A stretch of DNA of 64,000 nucleotides from Breviolum minutum Mf 1.05b.01 (lineage: Eukaryota; Sar; Dinophyceae; Suessiales; Symbiodiniaceae): assembly GCA_000507305.1 (NCBI GenBank), contig DF241078.1:1-64000 (forward strand), in the 5' to 3' direction. Positions 11,941 to 22,953 of the stretch are shown piece by piece; the first letter of the stretch is position 1, and every line of letters starts with the position of its first letter. A program made the translations under genes and the position numbers. Below the pieces are notes generated by a model. That model was not told the DNA's origin. It was given only the letters and a program-made list of their open reading frames with translations, and made no database searches.

Positions 11941-12040
11941 TCATGAGTTGTCTCCTTCAAAACAATCATCCACAATATCCAACAAAAGAGAGCGCAGAAA
12001 ATGGCCAGTGCATCCCAAATCTTGCCACACCTTCCACTCC
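11941..12040 (-). CDS. terminal exon of an unidentified minus-strand gene (M3)
   Basis: The acceptor CTGTAGCAG is followed by one base that completes a codon and 32 codons (EWKVWQDLGCTGHFLRSLLL, DIVDDCFEGDNS), then TGA at 11941-11943. Joining to the exon at 12113-12211 restores a Ser codon across the junction (TC + G), so the splice is in phase. The exon ends in an acidic tail. Function unknown. Confidence 0.48.
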
Positions 12041-12112
12041 CTGCTACAGAATCCTAAAGAAGCTTGCTCCTAAATGAGTTGTGTCCCTTTCACTTCTTCC
12101 CATCTAAGTGAC

Positions 12113-12211
12113 GAGGATTTGGAAGTTTGTCGAACAAGTGTGCTCATGGTACGGCGGAATTGTTGTGACGTCGACTCTCCAGAAACCTGGCGGATTTCAT
12201 TCAGGTTTTTC
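12113..12211 (-). CDS. penultimate exon of gene M3
   Basis: The acceptor TTTTGGTAG is followed by a frame reading KNLNEIRQVSGESTSQQFRR then TMSTLVRQTSKSS, rich in Ser, Thr, Gln and Arg. The proposed donor TC/GTCACT is weak, but its phase agrees with the terminal exon. No domain is recognised. Confidence 0.45.
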
Positions 12212-12402
12212 CTACCAAAAGAGGGTGAGACACATCGCCAACAAAAAGAGAAAAACACATAAAAACAATTATGAAGACATATGAAGACATGACGTGATGC
12301 ATTGAATTCTTTCGAAATTTCACATGGTACAATCAGCATTTCCAGTAACATTCAACCTAAATCAATCAAGGTCAATTAACACATGCAGCTTTTTTAGGTT
12401 TC

Positions 12403-12509
12403 GGCCTCCCTGAAACTAACCTGAAAATAGGGGAAACCGGAAACCCAAAAGAAAAGGATGTTCCAAGCATCCATTTTCAGCTGCGAGCTGTTAGTTTTGG
12501 GGAGGGTAA
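12403..12509. repeat. foldback element HP1-like
   Basis: CCTCCCTGAAACTAAC at the left, GCTGTTAGTTTTGGGGAGGG at the right. Confidence 0.65.
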
Positions 12510-13290
12510 CCATACCAAACTGCACTTCGAAAACGGCCTCGGCCAATGAAAGTAAAGATCCAAATCGTGCACAGTTAGTCCTCAGCTGATGGGGGAAACT
12601 AGCTGGTGTTTCAAAAAGGTAGCCAAATCACCATGATTGGAGATGAACAGAAAAGTCAATCGTTACATAATTCTAAGTCAAACTATATCACATTCCATTA
12701 ATTATATAACATGGAATGGTATGAACTGAGGTCTTTGCAACCAGAACTTGCAAAATAATGCTAAGCCATACACTCAACGTTCCTTGATTTAAAGTTGGCT
12801 TGACAACAGCAATTATCAACAAACTCCAGTAAAAACAATCGCATGTCTTATTGTCAATATGTTTTTTGTGTGTGATTTATTTCGAACGAACATCTCTCGA
12901 ACATTCTCGAACCATATGCAAACGCTATCGGCAAAAGCAAAAACTGTGATAAATTCCCAGGGTGACTTAGCCAAGCGACAAAGATGTGATGCACACAACT
13001 GCGAATAGCACTTCCTGAGTTTGCAGGGCGCTCTGCAGTGCGTTACTCACAAGATAGACAAATATCCTCAGGTGAATGCAATGTCACGAAGTCCCTGAAA
13101 AATAAAGATGTTTATACTCAACAAAGACCCAGGTTGGTGATTGTCTAGTACCCTTTCTCCCATAAACATGGAAGTGGAAAAAATTACCCTAAATGAAGTG
13201 GACAAAAACCAACCTTCCAAAGGTTTTTGGTCAATAATTTCATCCACTCCGGGGGTGTGGGAACTGTTTGTGTCTTGGTCAGAAAAAACA

Positions 13291-13403
13291 ATTACACCCC
13301 CGGAAAACTAACATGTCCCCCCAAAAAAGGGACTATTTCAATAGGAAATACATCTTCCAACCATTGATTTTCAAGGGACGTTCGTTAGTTTTCAGGGGAG
13401 TAA
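13291..13403. repeat. foldback element HP1-like
   Basis: ACACCCCCGGAAAACTAACA at the left, GTTAGTTTTCAGGGGAGTAA at the right, with an internal CCAACCATTGATTTTCAAGG arm. Confidence 0.7.
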
Positions 13404-13590
13404 CTGAAACTTGAGGAAACCAACCGGACCATTTGACCCATAGCCTGGTGTTTGGCCTTTTTTTGTTTGGCCATGGATCCGCAGTATGTTCAAAGCCTCC
13501 CAGGACATTCTCCTGTGCCAACGCTGCATCTTGGACCAACAAAAATACTGTCCAAGAAACACTAGAAATCACGATGTTGAATCAATGAGC

Positions 13591-13697
13591 TACCCTCCTG
13601 AAACTAACATTTTTGCACCTGGAAATGGATGGTTGGAATGCTTGTTTCCTTTTAGGATGGCCTATTTTCATGAGCTATGTTAGTTTCAGGGAGTGTA
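13591..13697. repeat. foldback element HP1
   Basis: TACCCTCCTGAAACTAACAT left arm, TATGTTAGTTTCAGGGAGTG right arm. Confidence 0.8.
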
Positions 13698-13784
13698 TAG
13701 AGATGTTTGGATGGAAACATCCAAATTGCAGAAATGCAAACATCTGCACTGTGCACTTATTGGTTTGGGGTTGTCTATGCTTTC

Positions 13785-13920
13785 TTCCCATGTATCTGAT
13801 AAGCAAAGTCCTTTTAGGTCCTGAATCCGCAACAACCTTTCGGGGAAGCTCACGTCTTTAAGACGCCCTGAAGCAAGGTTGGCTGTGAGTCCTCTGCACG
13901 AGAATCGTTCAGCAACCACA
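13785..13920 (-). CDS. possible exon, minus strand
   Basis: The open minus frame reads VAERFSCRGLTANLASGRLK then DVSFPERLLRIQDLKGL. Composition is protein-like and GC-richer than its surroundings. No domain is named; edges are uncertain. Confidence 0.35.
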
Positions 13921-14172
13921 CGATGTGTGCAAGAAAGGCCAAGGCTACAAGTGATAAATTCCTCAGCTCAATAGATGTCAGAATCTGTGTTGATCATGTT
14001 GATATCAAACTTCGAACTAAACTAAGGTACCCCGGACCTTGTTAACTACCAGGTTGACGTTTTGAAGGGAAGATCGCTTCAAAGCCTGGTTGTTACTTCA
14101 TCCCTTGATCCCTCACTTGGTGAATTGGATCCAAAAATCACTATAATATACACCCACAACAGTTCCCTAAGA

Positions 14173-14246
14173 ATCCATATATGGTACATTTACCTACATT
14201 TGGTTGATTTTTATGGTAAATGTAGGTAAATATACCATACATGGTT
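14173..14246. repeat. foldback element HP4
   Basis: ATCCATATATGGTACATTTA...TAAATGTAGGTAAATATACC, then ATACATGG. Directly followed by an HP1-like element. Confidence 0.75.
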
Positions 14247-14250
14247 TCTA

Positions 14251-14355
14251 TGGGGTTTAACATGGAACCTGAAAATGATAGAAATTCCCAAAGGAATCTC
14301 CTTTTTTCCATGTTGCTGATTTTTCAGGTTTCCATGTTAAACTTTAGGGGAGTAA
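14251..14355. repeat. foldback element HP1-like
   Basis: GGGGTTTAACATGGAACCTG and GTTTCCATGTTAAACTTTAG arms. Confidence 0.7.
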
Positions 14356-14491
14356 ATAAATATACATATAGATTGGACATTACAATATATCAGGACATGT
14401 TTTGGAATATCCAAGGCAAACGTGATGTGTTTTTTCTCTGGGAAATGTGAACATCTATGGTGAACTCTGAAAATTGCTACGTTTTGAATTA

Positions 14492-14600
14492 CCAGGTCGG
14501 GTCAGTTTAACATCCAGGAAGTCAATTGACGACGGCAGCCGTGCTTTGATCAGATCATGAAGCCAAAATATCCAGCGACCAGAAACCAGGGGGCCCAAAA
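14492..14600 (-). CDS. possible exon, minus strand
   Basis: The minus frame reads VLGPLVSGRWIFWLHDLIKA then RLPSSIDFLDVKLTR. It is hydrophobic and aromatic, and could pack in a folded or membrane-associated region. The neighbouring segment at 14650-14842 reads the same way. Confidence 0.35.
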
Positions 14601-14649
14601 CCCCATCTTCCCTTCAATCCATTGACCCAAAGGGGATGTGAAACCTTTA

Positions 14650-14842
14650 GCTTTTGTGGTCACTGGTGTCTCGGAAACCATCCCCTCGCCAAAAAAACAA
14701 GAAACAGTGGTGTCTCCCACACCATACGCTTTGAAAACCTCACCTTAGTTGCAAGGTCATGCTGTCGAAAGGGGGGCGACCTTGATGGGGTGGAAACCCG
14801 TGGCACAGCAGTTTTGCTTAGCGCCTCTTGAAAAACGGACAT
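14650..14842 (-). CDS. possible exon, minus strand
   Basis: The minus frame is open from MSVFQEALSKTAVPRVSTPS through VRFSKRMVWETPLFLVFLAR. It may be two joined pieces. No domain is recognised. Confidence 0.33.
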
Positions 14843-15030
14843 GAAGCTAAGTAATGGCCTAAAACATTAAAAACGTCACATGCATATCAAACCAAAGGAA
14901 ACCTACAACAATTCCAATGTTACATGAGTTCATAATTATTTTCAGCAAGGTCTAGATACAAACCCTTTGACAAACAATTTCAAAAATAAATCCAAATCAT
15001 ATAGTAGAAATCTGGAAGAATAAAAAACTG

Positions 15031-15127
15031 GTTGGTAACATAGCCCTTGAAAATTGATGGTTGGAAGACTTTCCTTTTGGGATGCCATCTGTTCAGCTGT
15101 GAGCTGTTAGTTTTCGGGAAGATCAAA
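15031..15127. repeat. foldback element HP1-like, degraded
   Basis: TAACATAGCCCTTGAAAATT...GAGCTGTTAGTTTTCGGG; arms only partly pair. Confidence 0.5.
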
Positions 15128-15294
15128 CCCACAATTGACACCCCGGAAAACCAACGGCTGGAACCCAGGAAAATCATTTGAAGCAAACCTCCAAAATGTT
15201 GGGGGTTCAAAATCTTAATTTTCCAGGTTGTAACCCATCAATAATATGCAATTTATAGGGGTAACTTATTCCATTTATAGGGGTTATGTCCATT

Positions 15295-15445
15295 CCCTCC
15301 CCCCGGGTCACTTACACTTCCCAACCACCAGGTCACTGCTTTGGAAACCAACTCCCTAGCGGCACCAGTGGAGGCAGATCCACCAAAGCTCAACTCCATA
15401 TGTGCATATCCTTCCGAAGAAAAGACGACATGTTGGTCCGGGGGG
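15295..15445 (-). CDS. possible exon, minus strand
   Basis: The minus frame reads VVFSSEGYAHMELSFGGSAS then TGAARELVSKAVTWWLGS. The plus strand is also open across this stretch, so confidence is limited. Confidence 0.33.
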
Positions 15446-15458
15446 TCAATTATTGGGA

Positions 15459-15522
15459 ACATACCCCCCCTGAAAAACTACANGTCCCTTTTTAGGGGAC
15501 ATGTTAGTTTTCAGGGGTGTAA
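15459..15522. repeat. short foldback element HP1-like
   Basis: ACCCCCCCTGAAAAACTACA and ATGTTAGTTTTCAGGGGTGT flank GTCCCTTTTTAGGGGAC. Contains the undetermined base at 15,483. Confidence 0.7.
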
Positions 15523-15799
15523 TTAATGTATTGGAAACACATATGATACATTGTGAGTCGGCTTTTTTTGAATTTGTATGCTAAAGTTTCATTGTTGTTT
15601 GATTGGTTTGAGGGTTGTATTGTTGTGAGTCTTTTGCCAGAGAAGTCGTGTTGTGTTGGATCATCAAATTCCTCAAGGTGTCTGAGCGTACTGTGTGGAA
15701 CAACTCAATCAGTAAGCGATCTGCACATGCGAAACAACGTATCACACACACAAATATACATATATTCAAAAAAACAAAACATACATTCACATACACTTC

Positions 15800-15885
15800 C
15801 TCCCATAATCATGGAAGGCAAACATGGGTCCCTTTTCAATAGTAGTTACCTTGAAAGCCATTTTCCACTTCCATGATTATGGGAG
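15800..15885. repeat. 86-bp foldback with perfect 18-bp arms
   Basis: CTCCCATAATCATGGAAG at 15800-15817 and its exact complement at 15868-15885. No other copy seen in the window. Confidence 0.85.
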
Positions 15886-16334
15886 AACGAGTACAATATA
15901 TTACACACATGCACAAACTAATATACATAGGCCTGCAACTCAATTCATTTTGTTGCCCTTTGTACTTCGTCCCGTTAAGATATCATTGCCCCACCCTCAG
16001 CGTGTGACGCTTCCACCAGTGAGAAACCCACAAAGGTATCAAAATGGTACCTGGCATTATTGGTTTGCACCCCCTGCGCCAGGAAGTAACTTCCAAAATG
16101 GAAACTCATATCTTTTTCCAGGTTTGAACTTTGAACTCTTTAGTTTTAAGGAAAGTAACACCCTTTCAGCATCTAACCAAGTAGGCAAAAAATACATCTC
16201 CAAAAGGCAAACAAAATTATCATCCCAAGGGTCGTAACGCCATCAAAAAGCCACGAGTCACCAAGACCTTGGTCGAAATGAAGTCACCCTTGGGTAACGT
16301 TGAATTTCCTGTGGATGTCTGGGCAATGTTATAT

Positions 16335-16482
16335 CAATGGTTGTTTTTGGTTCCCGGAAAAGGTGGTAGGTAGCATATAATCACCCAATTGGCAATACAG
16401 CAATATATACTACCTATATACCACTTATAATTATTGCCTTCTGGGGGGTTACATGCTATGGGAACCAGAAACAACCATTGAT
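16335..16482. repeat. foldback element HP6, copy 1
   Basis: CAATGGTTGTTTTTGGTTCC and GGAACCAGAAACAACCATTG arms. The centre shares CCCAATTGGCA and TATACCACTTATA with copy 2. Confidence 0.85.
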
Positions 16483-16716
16483 TAATGGCGTCCAAATCGG
16501 TGAATTGCTATCTGAGCAACTAATACGATAAGGGTCGATAGAACCACGCAGGCTTCGATCACGACCACCCCAAGAATTGGCCATTTCCTGGCGAAGGGCA
16601 GTACAGTACTTAGTAGGCTGAAAAGAATCACATTCTATATGATTCGGTCTAGACACTACGCATGTAGGTGGCTTTGTAACTAGCAACAACCTATCACCAC
16701 ATACATCATCTAACAA
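16483..16716 (-). CDS. probable exon, unidentified minus-strand gene
   Basis: About 78 codons are open on the minus strand, including DDVCGDRLLLVTKPPTCVVS and MANSWGGRDRSLRGSIDPYR. The palindromic element at 16335-16482 abuts its 3' end (minus sense), so the coding part probably stops there. No domain is recognised. Confidence 0.38.
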
Positions 16717-17126
16717 AACAATATATAACTGTATAGAGTTCTGACATTACTGAGAAAAAGGTGGTGTACGTGTCAGCGAGAATAATTTGAACACTCCCAA
16801 ATACAAACCAACAAAACAGCATTGCAAGTTGCACATCTTTTGGCATTCTCCGCTTTCTACTCGATGCTACGAGTAGGATGCAAAAACCACTTACAAACTA
16901 ACTTCCTATTCTAGACCGGAAACATCGAGATTCACAACAATTATTCAACTGAACTGATTGATTTCGTTTCATTCATAACCACCAGCACCAACACTCAAAT
17001 ATAGCTTTAGTTTAGCCTATATAATCTGAATCTAAGGTCCCAAAAAGGAAACCATTAAAAAAAAAAACATGTCGACGGTGAAATCGCCTGAGAACCGCGC
17101 TTCAATTTGCTAGGCAATTATACTGT

Positions 17127-17289
17127 AATCAATGGAGTTTCCTGGTTCTCTTAATAGGTGGTAGGTGATATATATAAGTCCCCAATTGGCAGTATATACC
17201 ACTTATATACCACTTATAGTCCTTGCCTATTGGGTGATTATATGCTACCGATCCCATCTATGAAGGGAACCAGGAAACCCTATTGATGT
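17127..17289. repeat. foldback element HP6, copy 2
   Basis: ATCAATGGAGTTTCCTGGTT and GAACCAGGAAACCCTATTGA arms, about 800 bp from copy 1. Confidence 0.85.
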
Positions 17290-17775
17290 AACCATCCGTA
17301 ACCCACCTATGCCAACAAATCTGCTCAAATGCTGCATCTAAGGAGCATGTGACACTGGATGTGAACAAGGAGTAGAAAAATACTGGCCTCGGACGTTTCA
17401 AAAAAAAGATGGTACTATGATCGATCATGATTGATAACAGCAACAAAAAACAACAAAACTCCAGTGATTTGGATTTAATTTGAGGTTCATCCCAAAAAAT
17501 CTGTCATATAGTCATATCCAATCCAACCAATTAGAGCCACCCTTTTTGCCAAAGGGCTGGATTTTTGTATTCAAGCAATTTTCTCCCCATAGTTAAATAA
17601 GGGTTTGATCATCATCTCATGAAAAACCCAACGGATTTTGTGAAGCAAATGTGAAGAACACCTCCAATACTTGAGTCCCCCCCAACCCTGCGTGGAGCTT
17701 GCGATCAGTATATCTTTTTTTGTTTCCCAAACATGTTTCCATTATGGTGATAAGGTGAATGGTATGACGTAGTAA

Positions 17776-17776
17776 C

Positions 17777-17819
<43 letters not shown>

Positions 17820-17825
17820 GTGATG
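17776..17825. repeat. (GAT)n microsatellite
   Basis: About 14 GAT units; poly-His, poly-Ile and poly-Ser open frames on the minus strand come from it. Confidence 0.95.
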
Positions 17826-18322
17826 GCCATGAATGTTCCAAGAACACTGTTGGACTGTAATTGGTTTGTTTTGCTTCCAGCCCACATCATTAAAGTGACC
17901 TTCTTGGCTACAAAGTTGCGTTGATGAATGGGCAATAGGCAATGTAGCAAACACCAGCTGCTTCAGCATCAGCATCAATTTCACAATGTTGTTCTATATC
18001 ACAATGATCGTCAGCAAATGACAGATTATTATCTATTCTTAAAATATTGATGATTGATGATAATTAGGAAACATAGTGACATAATGATGATCATACTGTA
18101 CTCAATTCATTATGAAAAAAACACATGAACTATCAGCACGTATTTCCCGTAATCCCAACAAAGCCCGCATCAGCGCAGAAATGCGAATCTTTTAGCGTAC
18201 ATGACAAAGAACAAGTTTTTGACTGTCAAGAAAGAAATCAAAAGTCAACAAACAATGCAATTCCCTCCAACTGTCAGTAGAAGTACCTTTTTAGCCACCC
18301 TGGTTTCATCACAATCAAATGC

Positions 18323-18706
18323 TCAATGGCTCATGCTAACATGTGTTGACCAAGTAGCAGCAACAAGGCCAAGAGCGAAAGGAATGTACAAAGTCTGTAG
18401 GAACCTCATGCATTGCTGAAATCCAAGGTGATATATGTCCCAAACAATTGTTGCAAGCTTGTCAAACCTGTAGAATCGTTCAAAATACAAACACCTCAAG
18501 TGATGTTTAACGGCTGCAGCTTGCAATCGCCAATTAATTCCCCGGGTGTTTTTTGCCAATTTCAAGCGTTTAGGTTGTACAAATTTCAAATGGCATATCT
18601 TTGGGTACGGCAAAGCTATCTTTCCCCCACTGGGCATGGCTGGCTCACCCTCCAAACGCAGTAGGAGAGGTTTTGGCATCCCGACGTCTTGAATGGGTTT
18701 TGACAA
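18323..18706 (-). CDS. 127-codon open frame, minus strand, function unknown
   Basis: This is the longest uninterrupted minus-strand frame between 10 and 24 kb: ATG near 18706, stop at 18323. It contains MSKPIQDVGMPKPLLLRLEG, a basic middle part, and LYFERFYRFDKLATIVWDIY. It could be one large exon or several short exons that happen to be open. The hydrophobic C-terminal part (ALGLVAATW) might be a membrane segment. No family is recognised. Confidence 0.35.
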   Translation of the reverse strand: MSKPIQDVGMPKPLLLRLEGEPAMPSGGKIALPYPKICHLKFVQPKRLKLAKNTRGINWRLQAAAVKHHLRCLYFERFYRFDKLATIVWDIYHLGFQQCMRFLQTLYIPFALGLVAATWSTHVSMSH

Positions 18707-18831
18707 TTGAGACTCTTTCAGTCATGTCATTTTGAATCGTGATTTTTTTAAAAAGGTGTTCAATCTCTACTTCCTGGAATTTCTTGCCTTTTAAACGGTC
18801 CAAACTCCACCGGGGACGCCAGTTTTTACAC

Positions 18832-18912
18832 GCCGGGCTGCTGGGTGTTCAAGGACCGGTCGAAGGCACGTTCCAACATGACCAAGTGCGTGGTGATGAT
18901 GGAGAAGCCCAT
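18832..18912 (-). CDS. possible short exon, minus strand
   Basis: The minus frame reads MGFSIITTHLVMLERAFDRS then LNTQQPGV. The segment is GC-rich. Two other frames are open here, so the reading is tentative. Confidence 0.25.
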
Positions 18913-19389
18913 AAATTTGTTCCTTTGAGAAAAACCATGGCTTTTGAGGGTTTTTTACCACAATTACAAACAAAATTACACCAAACTGAAACTAAAAAAC
19001 TTCATATTCATTTGGAATGTCTGAAAAAAAATGTGAAGCCTTTTTTTGGAAAAGCAACTATTTTCAAGCAATTATTTGTTCAGCTTCCATAATTTGTTTT
19101 TTTTTCGGTTGTAAAACGAAAGAAGAATTATACTGTCAGTGTTTACATATCTAAATATCAAGCCATATATAACACCACCCAATTTGTAGCTCTGTGATCT
19201 CACGACCCCACGAAAACCAAATCTTCACCTTTTGGGTGGATTAAAAATCACAACCTTTTTGGCAATCTTCGGATCCTTTTGATACTGAATTGAAAGATAT
19301 TTGGAGTCTGTTTACGTTTGCTGAAGCATCCAAACATGTTGCACCTTAAGTTAAAGAATGCAACAAATACATGTGTCAACAGGAGACGT

Positions 19390-19535
19390 GGACAACACGG
19401 CCCAAAACGTCCCATGGTCATTCCCACGGCTTCTTTAAGCCCAGCAGCAACCAGAAAAAAATCTGCCCAAACAAGCTGAGCCAACCAAAAATGCGTACAT
19501 CTGCCAACAACCTGTCTGGCCACGCGTTGTATCAA
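19390..19535 (-). CDS. possible membrane-protein exon, minus strand
   Basis: The minus frame contains FWLAQLVWADFFLVAAGL and LLLTHVFVAFFNL, two hydrophobic stretches long enough to span a membrane. The next segment (19758-19960) is also hydrophobic, so both may belong to one integral membrane protein. Family not identified. Confidence 0.3.
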
Positions 19536-19757
19536 ATAAGTTTGTGATGTTGAGAAAACGCTTCTCTTTTGTTACATATGTCTGGATTGGAAAAAAAGAA
19601 ATCCACATGAAACATCTTGCCAACTTGCTATGAGTACATCAGGAATACTATGAGAAATCCAAATACATCCAAATACCCTCCAGGGAACTAACATATCCCC
19701 TTTCAAGGTAGCTGGGAAGCTGATTTTCCTCTTCCATAGGTGGGATATCTGCAATAC

Positions 19758-19960
19758 TCAACCTCCTGCAATGTAAGATCTGCATGGAAACCTACCATTT
19801 TTGTCGTAGACATGTGTCTTCTTGGTAAAGGGGTTCCGTCCATTGCGGTGAGTATACTCCAATGCATCCAGGATAAGAAAGATCTTGACCAACGTCCACA
19901 GCAACATTGTTTGGTAAGCTCTGATGTAACCAAACTCTGTATAGATTATCTTTTGGGATG
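19758..19960 (-). CDS. possible membrane-protein exon, minus strand
   Basis: The minus frame reads EFGYIRAYQTMLLWTLVKIF then LILDALEYTHRNGRNPFTKK. It contains one hydrophobic helix followed by a basic stretch. A stop lies at 19758. It is adjacent to the hydrophobic segment at 19390-19535. Confidence 0.33.
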
Positions 19961-20154
19961 ATGTCACTCGAAATTAGTATAATTACAAATATACAAATAC
20001 TAGATATACAAATATATATAAGTTTGCAAAACGTTTCCATCATGAAACAAAAGGTCCTCTAAGAAGTTCCCTTTGCAATGCAATGCTGTGAACAAGTTGC
20101 ATCATCCGTCAATGAATCTACTTTCACGAATATCAAACAGCAAGTGATACCAAA

Positions 20155-20254
20155 GCTGGTTGGTGCTTTCAACCCCCTTGAAAAGTATTAGTCAAATTGG
20201 ATCATTTCCCTAGGTAGGGGTGGAAATAAAAAACATTTGAAACCACCACCTGGA
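20155..20254. repeat. foldback element HP2
   Basis: GCTGGTTGGTGCTTTCAACC...TTTGAAACCACCACCTGG. Confidence 0.85.
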
Positions 20255-20731
20255 AAGACTTATTACTCCAAGTTCCTTCCTTAGCCAAGCAGCCCTCTAA
20301 AAGTGCACAACGGGTGGATGGTGACGTGGAAGAGCCAAACATTGATAGCATCTAACCTGGCTATGAAACGTTGTTTGCTGCTCGGTGGGAGTAATAATCC
20401 CACAAGCAATGCAATACAAAATCAACCAGTTGATATCATGTAAATTGTAAACGTACTCAAATATTGTATATATGTATATATATATATATAGTCTTCCTGA
20501 ATTTTGAGTGGTATATACTGCGAGTTGGATTGATTATGTATTCTTGTGTCTATGTGCTACCGTGTGCTTTCTACCCTGTCCCCTTCTTGTCCAAAGCCAG
20601 GAACTATAAATTGCTTCATATGAGCCAGGAACAACCATGGAAATGGTGATGTCTCCAGCTATGGAATCACAGGGTGGTACAATGACTCCATCTCACCAAA
20701 TGTGATAAAAACAAAAACAAAAACGACAACA

Positions 20732-20835
20732 TGGATGTTTCCAAGAATAGGGGTACACCCAAATTATCCATTTTAATAGGGTTTTCCCTTACAAACCATC
20801 TATTTTGGGGTACCACTATTTTCGGAAACACCCAC
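20732..20835. repeat. foldback element HP3
   Basis: GGATGTTTCCAAGAATAGGG...CTATTTTCGGAAACACCC, with CATTTTAATAGGGTTTTCCC in the centre. I recall translations of this repeat as spurious peptides in Symbiodiniaceae gene sets. Confidence 0.85.
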
Positions 20836-20953
20836 ATCAACAACAACAACCCTCAAAGCACCATGGGCCCAGAACTTCTGACAAACAAACTACCACAACT
20901 TACATCAACGACTCAACGACGACAAGTGTTTTTCAAGTCATCTTCAAGTTACA

Positions 20954-21127
20954 GGATGTGCCAGCGCATGAGGACCAAAAACGGTGAAGAAAGCCACCAG
21001 GTCATCTCTGCATTAATAACCAGACCTCTGCAGGTCATCGATTGGTGCCGGTGAGTTGCTTGAGTTGTCTCGACAACGAATAATATGATGACCCCGGTTT
21101 CACCGCCAGCCACAACACGAATCTACG
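20954..21127 (-). CDS. possible exon, minus strand
   Basis: Fifty-seven codons are open in one minus frame, from IRVVAGGETGVIILFVVETT to TWWLSSPFLVLMRWHIL. Composition is hydrophobic. No domain is named. Confidence 0.33.
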
Positions 21128-22222
21128 TAATACAGAAAAACATAGGTGGAAGCTGTTGGTTGAGAAAAGATTAAAATGTGTAAGATTTTTTGCAACCAAC
21201 ATATTGTATAAGTGTGTAGGATGAGCAACCAAAAGCTGCACACAAAACATCTGGTTTGCTTCGTTAATGACAGTCAGTGATGTGAGAAGTCACTGAAAAA
21301 TGCAGATGTCATGATGGAAAGTAGACTTTCAAGTTCCTACATATCCCACCAGGCAAGTCAGAGTTGAATCAAAAATCCTTCCAGCACCATGTCACGCACA
21401 ATGTTGTCTTGGCTGTTACTGATGTGTTTGCAGTTTCAACCAGAGGAATTTCTCAACTCTGTCCTTTCCGTTTTGTGCATCAGGTGTCAAGGTGAGAAGT
21501 GAGAAAGAAAGAAACAAACAAACAAACAAACAAAAAACACAATAAAAAAAACACACCCAGGCACCCATTTTTCCACTGTCATTTCAAAAAATCGAAGAAA
21601 AAAAAACACAACAACCCGACAGGAGATATTCTCCACCTGCCAAGGTTTGAAATTCAAGGACAAGAGACGCAAACATATTAATGACATGATGGTGGTGTAG
21701 GACATGATGACGTAAGCCTGGATCATGGAAGCTTCCCAAACGCCAACGTTGTGGATGGGATGCTTCATCAAATCTCAACGCGTGCATGGATGGTGCAAAT
21801 TTTAACTTCAAATTTTGGTGATGCTCCTAAAGCATTTAAACATGAAGACAGTAACTGACATGTCATTCCAACAAAACACAAACAACAACAAAAAATCACA
21901 ACACAACACAACCCCCTCCCCCCAAAAAACCATGTCATTGATTATGTTCCATGTGTTTTTTCTTTGGTGCTGTTGTGTTGTGTTGTTTTTGTCAGCTCTT
22001 TGGATCAGCATGTTGTGTTTTTTTTTGTCCCCAGCTTGGCAAGGCACCACCGGACTGTACTCTTCCGCTTCACATGGCCCGTTGACCAAGAAAGTCATCA
22101 CCGGCCAAAAGACCTTGGGAGGCGATGGCCCGTTGGGTCAAGCGTTCGGAACTGCTGCGGGTCGATGCTCCGAAAAACAGAAGTTAGGATATAAATGGTG
22201 AGTTAGGGTCAATGGGTTGTTT

Positions 22223-22340
22223 CACCTACTTATTTAAAAATGGGATATGTGTGCCGTTTACAACCTGACCTACTTATTAAATGGGATATGTGTGCGGTTT
22301 ATAACCTACTTATAAAATGGTATATGTTTTGGGGCATAAC
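22223..22340 (+). repeat. three-copy tandem repeat, 35-46-bp units
   Basis: ACCTACTTATTAAATGGGAT-type unit repeated at about 22223, 22269 and 22304, with GTGTGCGGTTTATA tails that diverge in the last copy. Confidence 0.75.
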
Positions 22341-22667
22341 CCATTTACTAAACATTGATCCTAGTCTTTTGGGACATCCAAGTCAGTGGTGCCACTTTTC
22401 GCCACTTCTTCTGGTCGAATGTCCACTGAAAAAGGACCCGTTGTAAGGAGGATTTCGTTGTTTCATCTTCTAACCATCAAGTTGCAGGGGATATGTTAGT
22501 TTTCGCAAAAGGGTGGGTAATGATGTAATATCATGATAGGTCAAAATCACTCATGATAAGTCGCATATAATATACATGATACTATTGGTCATGATTCATG
22601 ATTGATCTATATAGTATTATATAGTTGTAATATGTATGGCATTGAGGCCATTTGGTATTAATTATCC

Positions 22668-22840
22668 AGTTACATGGCTTTCATTGCGGTTTGCAATATA
22701 TCCAATGCCGTGAAAGGCCGAAAAGGAGCATCCCCCAGCTACCCAGCCCGCGAAGTTTGTCTGCCGAGGTACCGCAAAAACTGCCAGAACAGACTCAGCG
22801 AACGAGCGGGTCAATGGGCCAACAGAAACAGATACGAAAG
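22668..22840 (-). CDS. possible exon, minus strand, next to a foldback element
   Basis: The minus frame reads APFVSVSVGPLTRSFAESVL then AVFAVPRQTNFAGWVAGG. A palindromic element begins 8 bp away at 22849. A second minus frame is also open, so the exact reading is unsure. Confidence 0.28.
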
Positions 22841-22848
22841 GTGCATGT

Positions 22849-22953
22849 TACACCCGCGAAGTTTAACATAGCCCCTGAAAAATGGAGGTTGGAAGACTAC
22901 TTTCCTATTGGGAAGGTAACTTCTCAGGGGTTAAGTTAAACATCGGGAGGGTA
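22849..22953. repeat. foldback element HP1 (TTTAAC variant)
   Basis: CGAAGTTTAACATAGCCCCT and AGGGGTTAAGTTAAACATCG arms; close to the 11331 copy. Confidence 0.8.

Noticed and set aside
17705-17984. Poly-His/poly-Ile frames at 17.7-18.0 kb
   Set aside because: Created by the (GAT)n microsatellite.
21815-22201. 128-codon plus frame ending LGQAFGTAAGRCSEK
   Set aside because: The first half is AT-rich homopolymer sequence; the GC-rich 3' part is open on both strands, so the strand cannot be chosen.
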